Of a stretch of DNA of 64,000 bases, positions 39,223-50,207 are shown one piece after another; the stretch's first letter is position 1, and every line of letters begins with the position of its first letter. The notes beneath the pieces are model-generated. The model had not been told where the DNA came from, ran no database searches, and was given only the letters and a program-made list of their open reading frames with translations. Both the position numbers and the translations under genes were made by a program. The DNA comes from Ascochyta rabiei (taxonomy: Eukaryota; Ascomycota; Dothideomycetes; Pleosporales; Didymellaceae): assembly GCF_004011695.2 (NCBI RefSeq), contig NC_082420.1, forward strand, positions 1,301,001-1,365,000, written 5' to 3'.

Positions 39223-40381
39223 AAGGTAGTGAGTAGGGACGCGGGGTCGCTGAGGGACGAGTCATGATGTTATGATGTTATGAATTCAAGGTCTGAGCGA
39301 GCGTGGACGAAAGGTTTGTTGGAATTGGGAACACTGGCATGTTGCGGATTCATCCCTTGATACCCTCGTTTCGGCTGCAATGATACTCAACACCATCTCA
39401 CCTGGACACGCATATGAAGTCCCGCGAAGCACTCGTTCGTCTGCTTCCAAGCCTCGTGAAGCTGGACTGTACAGGATGTATCACTGACGTCCCATGGATG
39501 CCAGTTGCCGAGCCCTTCAACAACCTACCACTGAGCCGCCGTCAAGCCAGAAAGCCAAGAATCCAAAGCGAATCAAGTCATCTTTCCACACAGAAGAGGC
39601 TTCTGAGCTCCAGCCCCTGTCTCGTCTGTCCAGTCTTGAGTGGCTCCACATCCACAGCATGCGCATGACTTCCTTACCATCTGTCCATGGCGTACAGGTC
39701 TACTGGTTGAAGTCGATATCAACACTCAAGCCCCTCGGCGAGCCGCAGCATTGCACGCTATTTAAAGAAAACCCCAGCCCTCAAGCCTCTCTCCCTGGAC
39801 GTCGAAATCCCCACCGAATTCCTCTGATACTTCGCTCCGTGGCCAAGTCAACAGCCCTTCTCTTGGCGCCACGCAATGCACTGCACTGCAAGTAGACGCG
39901 CGACTTGGACTCGCGAGCCAGCTGTGATTATATACGTGCTTGAAGTACAGCTGTATCGCAATGCACTGTCTACCAGGGAACGCAGCGAACAAGATGGTAG
40001 TGGTGGTGCTGCGCGCGTCTGTGTGTCACGGGTGTAAGTTGGGGTAGAGGGAGCGTGTTTGAAGAGGAGGTGTAGAGAGGAGGTGAATCGCGAGATGCAG
40101 GCAGGGTTGGAGATGTATGGTCGTGTCGAGATGGAGTCCAGAACAACACCAACAGTAGGGTCGGTACAGAGAACACGCCACGGTTCAGCGGAGTTGGCGG
40201 TATTGCTTTTTATCATTGCGTCGAAATCTGGGGGTATGCAACGTGCAACATGCAACATGTAAATCCCTCCTCGTCCTTCCTTCCTTTTCCCCCTATACGG
40301 GCCGCGGAATGTCAACGCCGTACTCCGTACCTAGTCCGTCCGCCCGTCTCTACCTGCTCTGTCTTGAATGGAAAGGAAGGC
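39223..40381. other. Convergent intergenic region
   Basis: 3' flanks of the glucoamylase and BUB3 genes. Only short chance-like frames are present. Confidence 0.5.
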
Positions 40382-41222
40382 TCACTTCTTCTTGCCCTGA
40401 GCTTCCGAGTCGCTGAGCTCGCGGATAAAGACCTTGATGACACCGTCGGGGACGTCGTCGACGCCGTCTTCGAAACCTGGGCTGACGCCGACGGCCATGA
40501 ATTTGCCGTCTGCGGAGAACTCGATTGTCTGGACGCTCGCGGGGAACTTTTGGTACTGTCGTATCCTCCTCTTGGCGACTGCGTCCCACAGGGCTACGAC
40601 GCCGTCGCCGCCGCCGGTTGCAAACGTGCCGTGTACGGGGTGGTAGGCGAGGGCGTTGACGGGGTAGACGACGTCTTGGCCGTCGACGTTCTGGCGGTGG
40701 CACTTGAAGGCGTATTTCCTCGACTGCGACTCGTCGCTCGGGTCGAACCACTCGACGGCCACGCGGCCCTCGATGCTCGAACTCGAGTACCCAGCGTCGT
40801 TGGGCATGCAGGCTACAGCGCGCGTCATGTACTTCATAGAGCTCTCTCTCCGCTGCCAGGGCTCGACGTTGACTGCTTCTCCGCCGCCCTGCTTTGCGGC
40901 GCTCGATAGCGCGCCCAGCTCGTAGATGTTGACTGCGCGGCTGGCCATTGCGACGACGAGTTTTGTGGGCGAGGCGGTGAGAGAGAAGGGCTTGGAAGGG
41001 AGGTTGATGGAGGAGAAGTCGCCGGGGGTGGAGAGGTCGTGGAGGTGCAGTGTCGAGTCCCATGAGGCGGAGATGAGGAGATTGTGGGGCGCGGAGAAGA
41101 GGATGTTACGGACGCCCTGGGCGTGTGTCGACAGGACCGTCTGCGCGCCTGTGGCGAGGTCGATTCTGCGCTTGGTTAGCTTGGTGTTTGAGGTGTATGG
41201 GTATGGGTATGTGTCTGTGTAT

Positions 41223-41306
<84 letters not shown>

Positions 41307-41653
41307 TGTCTGTGTATGGTATGGGTATGTGTATGGGTATGTGTATGGGTATGTGTATGGGTATGTGTATGTGTATAAGAATGCTCATGGTGAGGGCCGT
41401 CGTACCTTCGCACTTCCCAGTCCAGCCCTGCGCTGAAGGCCTCATTGTCGTCGCGGCCGAAGCAAACATCTAGCACGGGCGCGCGGTGCTCGAACTTGTG
41501 CAGCAGCTGGCCGCCGGGCTCGCTGTGGGTGTCGTAGAGGTAGACGTGGCGGTCCCAGGACGAGACCAACAGTCGCGTGGGGGTGCGCGGGGAGAATCGG
41601 ACGGCGGATATCGGCTCGGTCGGGTTCTGGGCGAGCTCGAACTGGCTGGACAT
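40382..41653 (-). CDS. BUB3: Spindle-checkpoint WD40 protein BUB3
   Basis: WD40 propeller that binds phosphorylated MELT motifs of the kinetochore. Exons 41653-41406 and 41165-40382 give 343 aa, the usual length. The 240-nt intron (41405-41166) joins LDWEVR to RIDLATGAQ. Family features include ISAVRFSPRTPTRLLVSSWD, VLDVCFGRDD, LISASWDSTLHLHDL, GRVAVEWFDPS, KCHRQNVDGQDVVYPVNALA and FATGGGDGVVALWDA. The intron consists largely of TATGGG repeats, is a multiple of three, and has no in-frame stop, so gene callers may wrongly read through it. It shares a 224-bp divergent promoter with GPN2. Confidence 0.95.
41195..41375. repeat. TATGGG hexamer tract inside the BUB3 intron
   Basis: A long run of GGTATG units with interspersed GTGTATGG variants; at least thirteen perfect consecutive units in the core. 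On the coding strand it reads as Ile-Pro and Thr-His/Tyr-Pro dipeptides. Confidence 0.95.
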
Positions 41654-41877
41654 GTTGGCGGTGCTTGCGATGGACGGCGGGTGTTGGGCAAGCTCGACGT
41701 GCAGCTCACCCGCAAAACATGGCTGACTAAGCGCCACGTCGGCATGTCGGCGCATCCGTCTCGGTAGGGCTGCGGGCTGCGGGCTGCGGGCTGCGGGCTG
41801 CTAGGGGCCCCACCAGACATGTGCAAGCTCGCGAGAGCAGACTGCAGAGCTCTTTTGCGCCCTGACGCACCGCCACA
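41654..41877. promoter_or_regulatory. Divergent promoter of BUB3 and GPN2
   Basis: 224 bp between the two ATGs. It contains five perfect copies of GGGCTGC at 41767-41801, a GC-rich direct repeat in the middle of the shared promoter. Confidence 0.65.
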
Positions 41878-43129
41878 ATGCCTTTCGCTCAGCTGGTCAT
41901 AGGCCCGCCAGGCTCGGGCAAGTCGACCTACTGCGATGGCATGCAGCAGTTCATGGGCGCCATCGAGCGCAAGTGCTCCGTCGTCAACCTCGACCCCGCC
42001 AACGATCGCTGCTCGTATGCGCCCGCCGTCGACGTCCGCGACCTCGTGACCATCGACGACATCATGGAGCAGGAGTCCCTCGGCCCCAACGGCGGCATCT
42101 TGTATGCCCTCGAGGAGCTGGAGAACCACTTCGACTGGCTGGAGGAGGGCCTGAAGGAGCTCCAAGGTCCGCACGCCCCGCCACGGTGCAAGCAGGAGCG
42201 ATGCTGAGTAGTCGCAGATGACTATGTCCTATTCGACTGTCCCGGCCAGGTCGAGCTCTTCACCTCCCACTCGTCGCTGCGCAACATCTTCTTCCGCCTC
42301 CAAAAACTTGGGTATCGAGTATTCGCCCACCGCCCAGTGCAAGCCGCAACCCGCTAACCTGGGCCAGCTCGTCGTCGTACACCTGACCGACTCCATCATC
42401 CTCTCGCGACCCTCGCTCTACGTCTCGTCCTTGCTCCTCGCTCTGCGCAGCATGCTGCAGATGGACCTCCCGCATCTCAACGTCCTCACCAAGATCGACA
42501 ATCTGCAAAACTACCCCAACCTGCCCTTCAACCTCGACTTCTACACCGAAGTCCAGGACCTGCACTATCTCCTGCCCCACCTGAATCGCGAACAAACCTC
42601 GGGGATCCCAGGCCCCACTGCAGTGGGCGCGCACCAGGACATAGCCATGGACGACGAGGAGCCAACGTCCAAGTTCTCCGCGCTGAACAAGGCGATCGTC
42701 GAGCTTGTCGAGGACTTTGCCCTGGTCGGCTTCGAAACGCTGGCAGTAGAGGACAAGAAGAGCATGATGACGCTGCTGCGAGCCATCGACCGCGCAGGTG
42801 GCTACGCGCTCGGCGGCATAGAAGGCGCAAACGAGACGGTGTGGTCCATGGCCATGCAGCAGGACGCTGTGACCATGGACGCGCGCGATGTTCAGGAGCG
42901 GTGGCTGGACAGGAGGGACGAGCTGGACGAGGAAGAGAGGAAGGCTTGGAAGAACGAGACAAAGGAGATGCGCGATCCACCAGAAGCAGAGGCACCGAGT
43001 GCGCCTGTAGTGCCGCCAGTATCAGAGGAGAAGACGGCAGACGAAGACGATGAGATGGACGATCTGGAGGAGATGAGGCGGTTTATGGAGAAGAAGAAGG
43101 ACGGCGGCATCAACATTGTGAAGAAGTGA
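41878..43129 (+). CDS. GPN2: GPN-loop GTPase 2
   Basis: GTPase required for assembly and nuclear import of RNA polymerases. Exons 41878-42166, 42218-42318 and 42368-43129 (introns of 51 and 49 nt) give 383 aa. The P-loop is GPPGSGKST (9-17), the GPN signature is G69-P70-N71 in ESLGPNGG, G3 is DCPGQVE (about 103-109), and G4 is TKID in LNVLTKIDNL. The C-terminus is acidic then basic, ending in FMEKKKDGGINIVKK. The last 25 nt of the coding region are the first unit of the 26-bp minisatellite that follows. Confidence 0.95.
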
Positions 43130-43334
43130 GTGGCACAAATATTGTTAATAAGCGGCACAAATATTGTTGATAAGTAAGCGGCATTGACATTGCCAGCAAG
43201 TGAGCGGCATTAACATTGTTAATAAGCAAGCAGTATTAACATTATTAATAAGCAAGCAGCATTAACATTGTTAACAAGCAAGCAGCATCAACATTGTTAA
43301 CAAGCAAGCAGCATTAACATTGTTAACAAGTAAG
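43105..43334. repeat. 26-bp minisatellite that begins inside the GPN2 coding end
   Basis: Nine units: 43105-43130 (includes the GPN2 stop at 43127-43129), a 22-nt unit to 43152, then seven 26-nt units to 43334. A typical unit begins CAGCATTAACATTGTTAACA and ends AGCAAG. The last units are nearly identical to each other, the first ones more diverged. Confidence 0.95.
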
Positions 43335-43727
43335 CAGCACTTATATGGTCAGACGCGTCAGAACTCAGTCTTCACCTCAGTCTGCGAGGGTCTGTAGATG
43401 GCCGCAGTGACAGTTGGGCAGGCCCCACACGTGCATGGCGGGGTAGCGTCTCACCACGCGTCGCGTGAGTGAATGGGCACGCGCTCACAGCGGTAGAGAT
43501 GATAGCCACACAAGAAGCCTGTCAACTGACATGCTACACTGTTTTGACTCGTTTTGGTGACCACGGTACCTTTGATGCTAAAGCGCAAGCTCTCCCGCCA
43601 TGACGTATCTGATTCGTCGGTTTTTGGCGATGTCCCGGCGCGGATGACATCGGTCAAGCGCAAGCGCCTCTTCCGCCCTAAGAACAGCGACAAACAAGCG
43701 TGGGCCCCGCGACAAGACAGCAGCAAC
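43335..43727. other. Intergenic, upstream of the CHMP7-like gene
   Basis: An open frame at 43554-43727 continues into the CHMP7 start in frame, with ATGs at 43554 and 43644. I take the start at 43728 because the family begins there, but an N-terminal extension cannot be excluded. Confidence 0.45.
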
Positions 43728-45190
43728 ATGAGCGAGCTGCTGGAGTTCGTCCTGCAGCACGAGGAGGCGTTCAGCAAGTGCGCGCACTCTCCACCTCCAC
43801 ACAGACTCAGCTGACACGTGCAAGCCAGCAGCGCCTTGCATCGCTGTATGCGGACTTCCGACAGCAGCACGACATCAACCCAGACGGGTACCATGCCAAC
43901 ATCGCCGCCTGGACAAAAGCCCTCACGGATGCGGCGCGGGCGGGTGTCATCCCCACACAAGGCACCACCCACGACCTACTGAACATACGGACGACTGACG
44001 ACCTGGCGCGAGCGCTGCAACATCCACAGTATGGGAAGCCCACGTGTCTGCCCGCCGTGTTCCACGAGGCGGTGCAGAAGAGGGAGATGATGCTCCTCAA
44101 AGACTTCCTCGGTTCCAAGACCAGCATATACGCGACGTCATGGATGCCAACGCCATGGTCAGCGCTGCAGTGGAGTCTGCGAACGGTCGGTGTGCTGGGA
44201 AAGGCGGCTCCACCTGATAAGCTTGCAGTCAAGAACTACGTAGTCCTGAAGAACGTCGAGGTAGCTGCCGACGAGATCCTCAAGCTGATGAAGGAGCACA
44301 CATCGACCGCCGACCGAGTCCTCTCACGACGAGACTTTCTCAACCGCTTCTCCCACACGCTCAACCCCGCCGCGCCCCTCACCAACAACGACCTCAACAT
44401 CATCCTCGTGTTCCTCGCGCGAGACAAGCAGGCCATCGCCTACGATGCGCAGACGATCAAATTCAAGCCCGAGCACGACGCCCACCCTCTGCCCATCACC
44501 GAGGAAGACGCCGCCATTGCAGGCCTGCGCGACACACTCGCAAACATCAACACCCAGATTCCACCACTCATGGAGAAGATCGCCTCTGCCGACGCCGCAG
44601 CCCGCGAAGCCGTTGCCGCCAAGCAGATGGTCCGCGCCAAAGCCGCCCTGCGCTCCAAGAAGCTAGCTGAAACCGCACTCGCGCAGCGCTCCGACGTCGC
44701 CCTGCAGCTGGAAGGCGTGTACACGCAGCTTCAGCAGGCAGCCGATCAGGTGGAGATTGTGGAGGCCATGCGCGCTGGCGCCGCGGCACTCAAGGGCCTC
44801 AACGAGAAGGTTGGTGGCGCCGAGGGCGTGCAGGGAGTTGTAGATGCTGTGAACGAGCAAATGGCTACTACAGAGGAGATTGCGAATATCATCAACGAAA
44901 CAGATCACACGGTCGATGAGGTCGACATTGATGATGAGTTCGAGGCGCTGGAGAGGGCAGACAGGGAGAAGAAAGAGCGGGAGGAGGCTGCAAAGACAGC
45001 GGCGAAGCTTGCAGAGCTCGAGGAGGCGGAGAGGATGCAGAAGGCGGCAGGTGCGCAAGAGAAGCAGTCGGAGAACGACGTGGTGGAGGAGAAGGTCGAG
45101 CAGGCTTCTCAAGGCATCGCAAAGATATCTTTCCAGCAGGACAACGAGACAGAAGATGCCCAGAAGGAGCGAGCCTCTGTTTACGCTTGA
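43728..45190 (+). CDS. ESCRT-III-related SNF7-family protein, CHMP7-like
   Basis: Exons 43728-43777 and 43825-45190 (47-nt intron, GTGCGC...GCAAG) give 471 aa and join as HEEAFSNQQRLASLYADF. The N-terminal half has the tandem winged-helix character of CHMP7 (DGYHANIAAWTKALTDAAR, then LPAVFHEAV). The C-terminal half is the SNF7 helix bundle: MEKIASADAAAREAVAAKQM, ALRSKKLAETAL, LEGVYTQLQQAADQVEIVEA and the acidic EVDIDDEFEALER. A Glu/Lys/Ala-rich tail follows. CHMP7 recruits ESCRT-III to the inner nuclear membrane during sealing; that role is by family only. A minisatellite lies on each side of the gene. Confidence 0.88.
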
Positions 45191-45761
45191 ACTGCAACGT
45201 TGATCACCACCCCTTCCCATGATTCGTTTCGCATAGCATTGGCGTTGAGGCATCCGGGATTCTACATACACGTGGCAACTATATACGGGTAGCTTGAAAG
45301 CATGGAATCGCCCTACTGCCTTCCCAAGCTTGTGATGCTCACTAATCCTTACTGTCGACTGCAACGTGGATCGTCTCGAGCTCGGCTCCGTGACGCCATG
45401 CATTCACACACGCACTAACCCGCATCGAGCCACACCACGCCAAGAAGCTTTGAGTTGTTCACTCGAAGTCGTAAAGTTGCTCACTCATTATTCATTGTGA
45501 TAGAGTTGTTCACTTGTAGTTGTAGAGTTGCTCACTCGTGGTGGTAGAGTTGCTCACTTGTAGTTGTAGAGTTGCTCACGCGTGGTCGTGGGAGAGTTGC
45601 TTACTCATCTGGTGCTTGGCAGGCCAGGCAAGACCTCAAGTCACCGCCGTCCAGCACCACGCACCCGCCGACCCGCCCACAACCCGCCTCCGCCCTCCGG
45701 ACACGCCAATAGCCCCTTCCACATACTCCCCTCCACCTCGCACACACCCAGCACCCACACA
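45191..45761. other. Intergenic, with 22-bp minisatellite
   Basis: Holds the minisatellite at 45452-45610 and the pyrimidine/CCA-rich 5' UTR of the ESSS gene. Confidence 0.55.
45452..45610. repeat. 22-bp minisatellite upstream of the ESSS gene
   Basis: About six to seven imperfect units of the type GAGTTGCTCACTTGTAGTTG plus TA; one unit is longer (about 29 nt). It ends 150 nt before the ESSS ATG. Confidence 0.9.
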
Positions 45762-46285
45762 ATGCCCGCTCTCGGCCTCTCGCGCGCCGCGCGCCCCGCC
45801 AGCTCCATGCTCCGCGCACCTCTTGCCGCCCGCACCGCACCCTTCACCGCTCGCGGCTTCTCGCAGTCTCTCGCCAAGCGCGGCGGCGGCCACGAGTCGC
45901 ACTACGATCCCCCTACCGGCTGGCTGTTTGGCGTCAAGCCCGGCGAGGAGTACAAGAAGGAGGGGTGGGAGAACGTGACGTTCTATGCGTTTATTCCGAT
46001 GATGGTGCTGTTTGTGGGCTTTTATGCTTTTAAGCCTGATACTAGGTATGTGTGAAGCGAGCTGAGCAGATGTGGATAAGAGAGTGTGGATAAGAGGCAC
46101 GAAGGGAGGGGGGATATTTGCGGATGGACGGGGATATGCAGACGGATGGGAAATTACAGAACAACGGGAGATGAAAGAATCAAGACTAACACCCCAACAG
46201 CATCCAAACATGGGCTCTTGAGGAAGCTCGCAGGCGGCTCGAAGCAGAAGGCATCCTGGCCGACCCGGACGTCAAGAAAGACTAA
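45762..46285 (+). CDS. Mitochondrial complex I subunit, ESSS/NDUFB11-like
   Basis: Accessory subunit of the NADH:ubiquinone oxidoreductase membrane arm. Exons 45762-46045 and 46201-46285 (155-nt intron) give 122 aa. An Arg/Ala/Ser-rich mitochondrial presequence (MPALGLSRAARPASSMLRAP) is followed by the motif HYDPPTGWLFGVKPGE, then one membrane helix (FYAFIPMMVLFVGFYAF) and a charged tail (WALEEARRRLEAEGILADPD). These are the features of the ESSS family in fungi. The intron is about three times as long as most introns here. Confidence 0.85.
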
Positions 46286-48138
46286 GCAGCAATACAAACC
46301 AACGAACGAACAAACAACTAGCGGTGAGGAACGCAAGAGCACTGGATTGTCGCAGGCGAGGACGTGTATATATCTAGACGACGAACCGCGGAGAAGGAGA
46401 GATTTTCTTTTGTTGCATGGACGAGCTCGGTGGAGTCGCCTCGCCTCGCCTCGCGTCGAGCGGAGCGCACGAGAAGAGCGGCCACAAGACTCGATAGGGT
46501 ACTATTTGCAATACAATCCATTTCTATTTCAACGGAGCACAATGAAACCCCGTGGTTGACATCTACTGCAGTCTAGCACAAAGCCCCACGCAGTCCTGCT
46601 ACACATCGCCCTATATGAAGTGGAGCAGATTGCAGCAGAGCGAAGTAACGTGGTTACAAGACCTATAGGTACTAGTATAACCAATCCATTCTGTACTCGA
46701 CAACCTAGAAAAGAACAGTTGGATATCGACTACAGGTGTCAGGCCGGCATGCAGCAACGTCCACCTCCTACCCAGACAGCAAAAGGTGCTGTTATGGCCA
46801 TGGATACCATTTCGAGACCGTCTTGGCTCGGTGGGCAGAGCCGGGTTCTTCCTGACTACACGGTGGCGTAGGAATGACACGCAGCTCTATTGCGTATCCT
46901 CTTGTGTTGGCCTAAGCGGGGTCCAGTGGAGCAGAGCAGAGCAGAGTAGAGTCGCAGTAAGACCTAACCGAGAATCGGTGTGACGTGAGATGTTTATACA
47001 TTTTTTTATTGATGGAGGAGAGGAATGCGGCGTGGTTCAAGGCCGCTTATAATCTCGAGTTAGAGACGCGGCGCAGGAACTTCGAATACGAAGAGTTGGG
47101 GTTCGCGTCTATAAGCTTGGTACCGCAAAGTGTTGTATGTTTGATATGTTTAAATATTCTACTATAACTGATAAGCTGATTGTTAGCAGTGAACGATGTG
47201 ATTGAGCAGGCTTGCTTTACACTACACCACACTACACCACACCACACCATCCCATCGTACCGCCCAGATCCACCATTTACCCACCCACCCACCCACTAAG
47301 CCGTACAACTCACCAACGCCTAATAATAACATTCTCCACGCCGCAGTCTTGACAATGGAATCGGAACACACTGCACAAACTACACCCTTGAGAGACCTTG
47401 ACCTAGCATCTCGACCTGTCTGTTATAAGGCACACGAGCCGCCGCATTCGCAGTTCAAACCTGCGCAACTCCCGCGTTCTGGCCGATCTTCGCTCGTCTC
47501 GGTTTGCTTGGTCGACGTGGAGAAATGGGATGGGATGGGACGCTGGGCTGGCGTCTCGGTAGTTGAGTATTATTCTCCGCTGCTGGGGAATGCTTGGTTT
47601 ATCATTTTGAGCTACCGTGGTTGCAGAATGGAGAGGGGTTGTATTTGCTTCATCTGTTATCGTGGTAGGAATGGGGAAGGTTAGGAAGTGGGGACATGCG
47701 GTTGAGAGGATAAGAATCGGCTGTTTGTGGTTCGAGGAAAGTACACTCCCTTTCTGCTCGGGGAATGGGATTGGGGACAGCAGAACAGGATTGTAGTGTT
47801 TCTGGGAATCGGAGGGTGGTTCGAAGACGTTCTGTCAGTTACTGTAGGAAAGTTTTCTTGGTTGACGGAGAGGAGGGATATGGCAGCGTTCGAATTGTTC
47901 TGACACAAGGCACTCGATGTCGCAAGTATGCACAAATCATCGGATTTCTAGAATCGTTGTTTCTGCAACCGGGAAGTATTCGTTGTGAGCAAATCTGGAA
48001 TGGGCATTTGTGACCCTGATTGTCGAGTCAGAGGATCAGCTGGCATGTAGGGCTTAGAATAATTGATTCAATATTATGTTGCAAGCACTGCTTTTTCAAA
48101 TTCTTTAAACAAACCGTCGCACCAGGAATGGGTGGGCA
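46286..48138. other. Long intergenic stretch, no gene recognised
   Basis: 1.85 kb. It contains CACTACACCA and CCCA simple repeats (about 47218-47297). An ATG frame at 47355-47684 (109 codons) on the plus strand is possible but has no family features. Confidence 0.45.
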
Positions 48139-49578
48139 TTAGGCTGCGAAGTCAAGGATACCTAGAATAGGCTTTACTTGCTGGCTTCTCAATCGACATG
48201 ATCGTTCGTCATCCGCGTCTAGCCACGGTGAGTCAGAAATGGAGTCGGAAACGAAGAGATCGTATACACTTTCTTCATCGGAATCATCTATATTGCGCGA
48301 CCGGCGAGTCCTAGCCGGGCTACTAGGCATGAACGGCGCTCGGCTTGGACCTGCCCACACTGGTGATGCCCTTGACTGATGTGAATCTTGGGTTTGCAGA
48401 GCTTGGGATCCCTCAATCGTGGCAGTCGATTGACGGTAGTCATGACTAAATAGTTGCTGCATAGAAGGTGCTTCTGTAGGCGAGACTGGTTGGGACACCG
48501 TTGGCCTCCGGCGCGAGGTTGACTTGACGAAAGGATTGGTTAAGATGGGTTTCGCTTCAAGGGTCGTTCTGCCTTGAAGTGTGTAATGACCTGATGCCTC
48601 TATACCGGTCTTCACACAGGCACAAAAGGTTGTTGGGTGGTCTTCTCTCGTCCGACATCTTGGGGTGCTGCAACTATTACTGCCTAGCGTCAAAGGAATT
48701 GAAGGATTTGATATTGTATTGTGCCGAGCATGCAGAGGCAGTTTCAAGTTATACCACCTGGAGTCAGGCGTTGCACACCGATGCTGAACCTGCATGACAC
48801 TGTGCCGCGTATTGTCGTTCTTGCCGACCTTGTAATTGGAGATTCCATCTGCTATGCGATCGTTTCCCAGCTCAGGAAGAAAACTGTCTTTCCTGACCTT
48901 ACCAGAAAGCTGCTGCCAACGGTCTTTTATGTTGATCACAATATCATTTGGTAATGAGCTGAAAATCATCGGTTCGAATCTCGACTCGGTCTGCATCAGA
49001 CCGGCATGAAAGTCGACAATGAACCTTTCCGCCTTCGTGTGGTTGCCAATGTTGTCTCTGAGATAGGCGAATGGCTCTGGGTCGAGAGGCAAACGTATGT
49101 GATTCTTCAGGCATCGCAGGTAGTGCCCACGGTATGTCCCGAGAAGTTTGTTTTGGAGACCAGGCATCTCCAGCAGATCACACACATGCCATGCCTTGGC
49201 AAGATTGAGCAAGGCGTTGTTGTCACTGATGAGTTCATGGAGATGGTCTGAGGCACGGAATCCCAGTGTTTCAAGAATGCTGCTACACTCCAACTGCTTC
49301 ATGATGATCGCGAAGATGACAGGGTCGGCGTTGGCGATCCTGCAGCCTGGCGTGAGCAGGTTACTTAGAGGGGAACACAAATTGAGGATAGACTGTGGAA
49401 TATGGACAGTTTGCGCGTCGATATACCTGCCAATGTACACGTCGGTACCGGTGGAGGCACTAGTGATTCATCAGCGAGGAATTAGTGAACTTGAACGGCG
49501 ATCGTACTCTGAACTTTTCGATAGTCGTTCCCTTGACGTTTGAGAATATCCAAATATCAAACTCAACGACCTCAACAT
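48139..49578 (-). CDS. Orphan protein with BTB/POZ-like N-terminal region
   Basis: Exons 49578-49508 and 49459-48139 with a 48-nt intron (GTACGA...CACTAG) give 463 aa. The start is the nearest ATG in frame. After the splice the sequence ASTGTDVYIGRYIDAQTVHI then PQSILNLCSPLSNLL, and the later PVIFAIIMKQLEC, follow the beta-alpha pattern of fungal BTB domains (peptide entry, then HKSVLxxxSxFF-like, then one helix). The second half is Ser/Pro/Arg-rich with a short Cys cluster (CSTPRCRTREDHPTTFCAC), and the end is acidic (DDSDEESVYDLFVSDS). The BTB call is by pattern only. No signal peptide or membrane segment. Confidence 0.6.
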
Positions 49579-50207
49579 GACAGCTGCTGCGAAGAGAAAA
49601 GTGGTTTTCTGTCCTACGCCGCCCTTGCAAGTTAGTGAAGTCGACTGACATGCACAGGCGTGGTATGGTGACTGCCTCCAAATGAGGTATTTCGTATCAC
49701 TCGAAACAACTGTGGACGCAAGAGCGCTGTGATATCTAACTTGTAGTAAGTCGAGAACGAGATAATCAAGCGCGACAAAGCTGATCTGTGGATGAAACCT
49801 GGAACTTTTCTCCCCTTCCACAGTCCACAACTTGATGAAGAGTGGGCGATGACCCCAACTTTTGACCTTGTGAACCATAGCTCCCAGCTCTGAAGAACAA
49901 CTTCTGGCATGCAGATATCAGTGGCTGTATCATAGTAAGTATGTTTACCGCCATTGCGGCTGTGGCAGTTTGCAACTATATTTGCACGTTGGTGAGCTGA
50001 AAGAAACGATCGTGCAATGTGCCGTAATCAGAAAGAAAGAAATAGATTGACGTGTTGAGGCTGCAGAGGACAAGGGACCAGGAAATGCGTCGAAGATGGA
50101 CAGCTACGGCTGTGGTTAGTGCCAATTAGGTTTAGCGCATCGCGTTTCCAAAAGACCAGATAGCAACCCACCCTCGTCTCCAAGCACTCACAATCAGCCT
50201 ATCGACG
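49579..50207. other. Divergent intergenic region
   Basis: Between the BTB-like gene and PCP1. Minus-strand frames at 49632-49910 and 49471-49878 could add 5' exon sequence to the BTB-like gene; I found no support for it. Confidence 0.4.

Noticed and set aside
41195..41375. Interstitial telomere sequence
   Set aside because: The unit is TATGGG; fungal telomeres of this group use TTAGGG.
41166..41405. Ile-Pro and Thr-His repeat segment as part of BUB3
   Set aside because: Canonical splice sites remove it and restore the conserved EVRRIDLATG junction; it is intronic.
47355..47684. 109-codon plus-strand frame as a gene
   Set aside because: No domain, no splice support, low-complexity surroundings; could be chance.
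48950..48990. GGTTCGAATCTCG resembling a tRNA T-arm
   Set aside because: It lies inside the coding exon of the BTB-like gene and no acceptor stem or anticodon arm can be formed around it.
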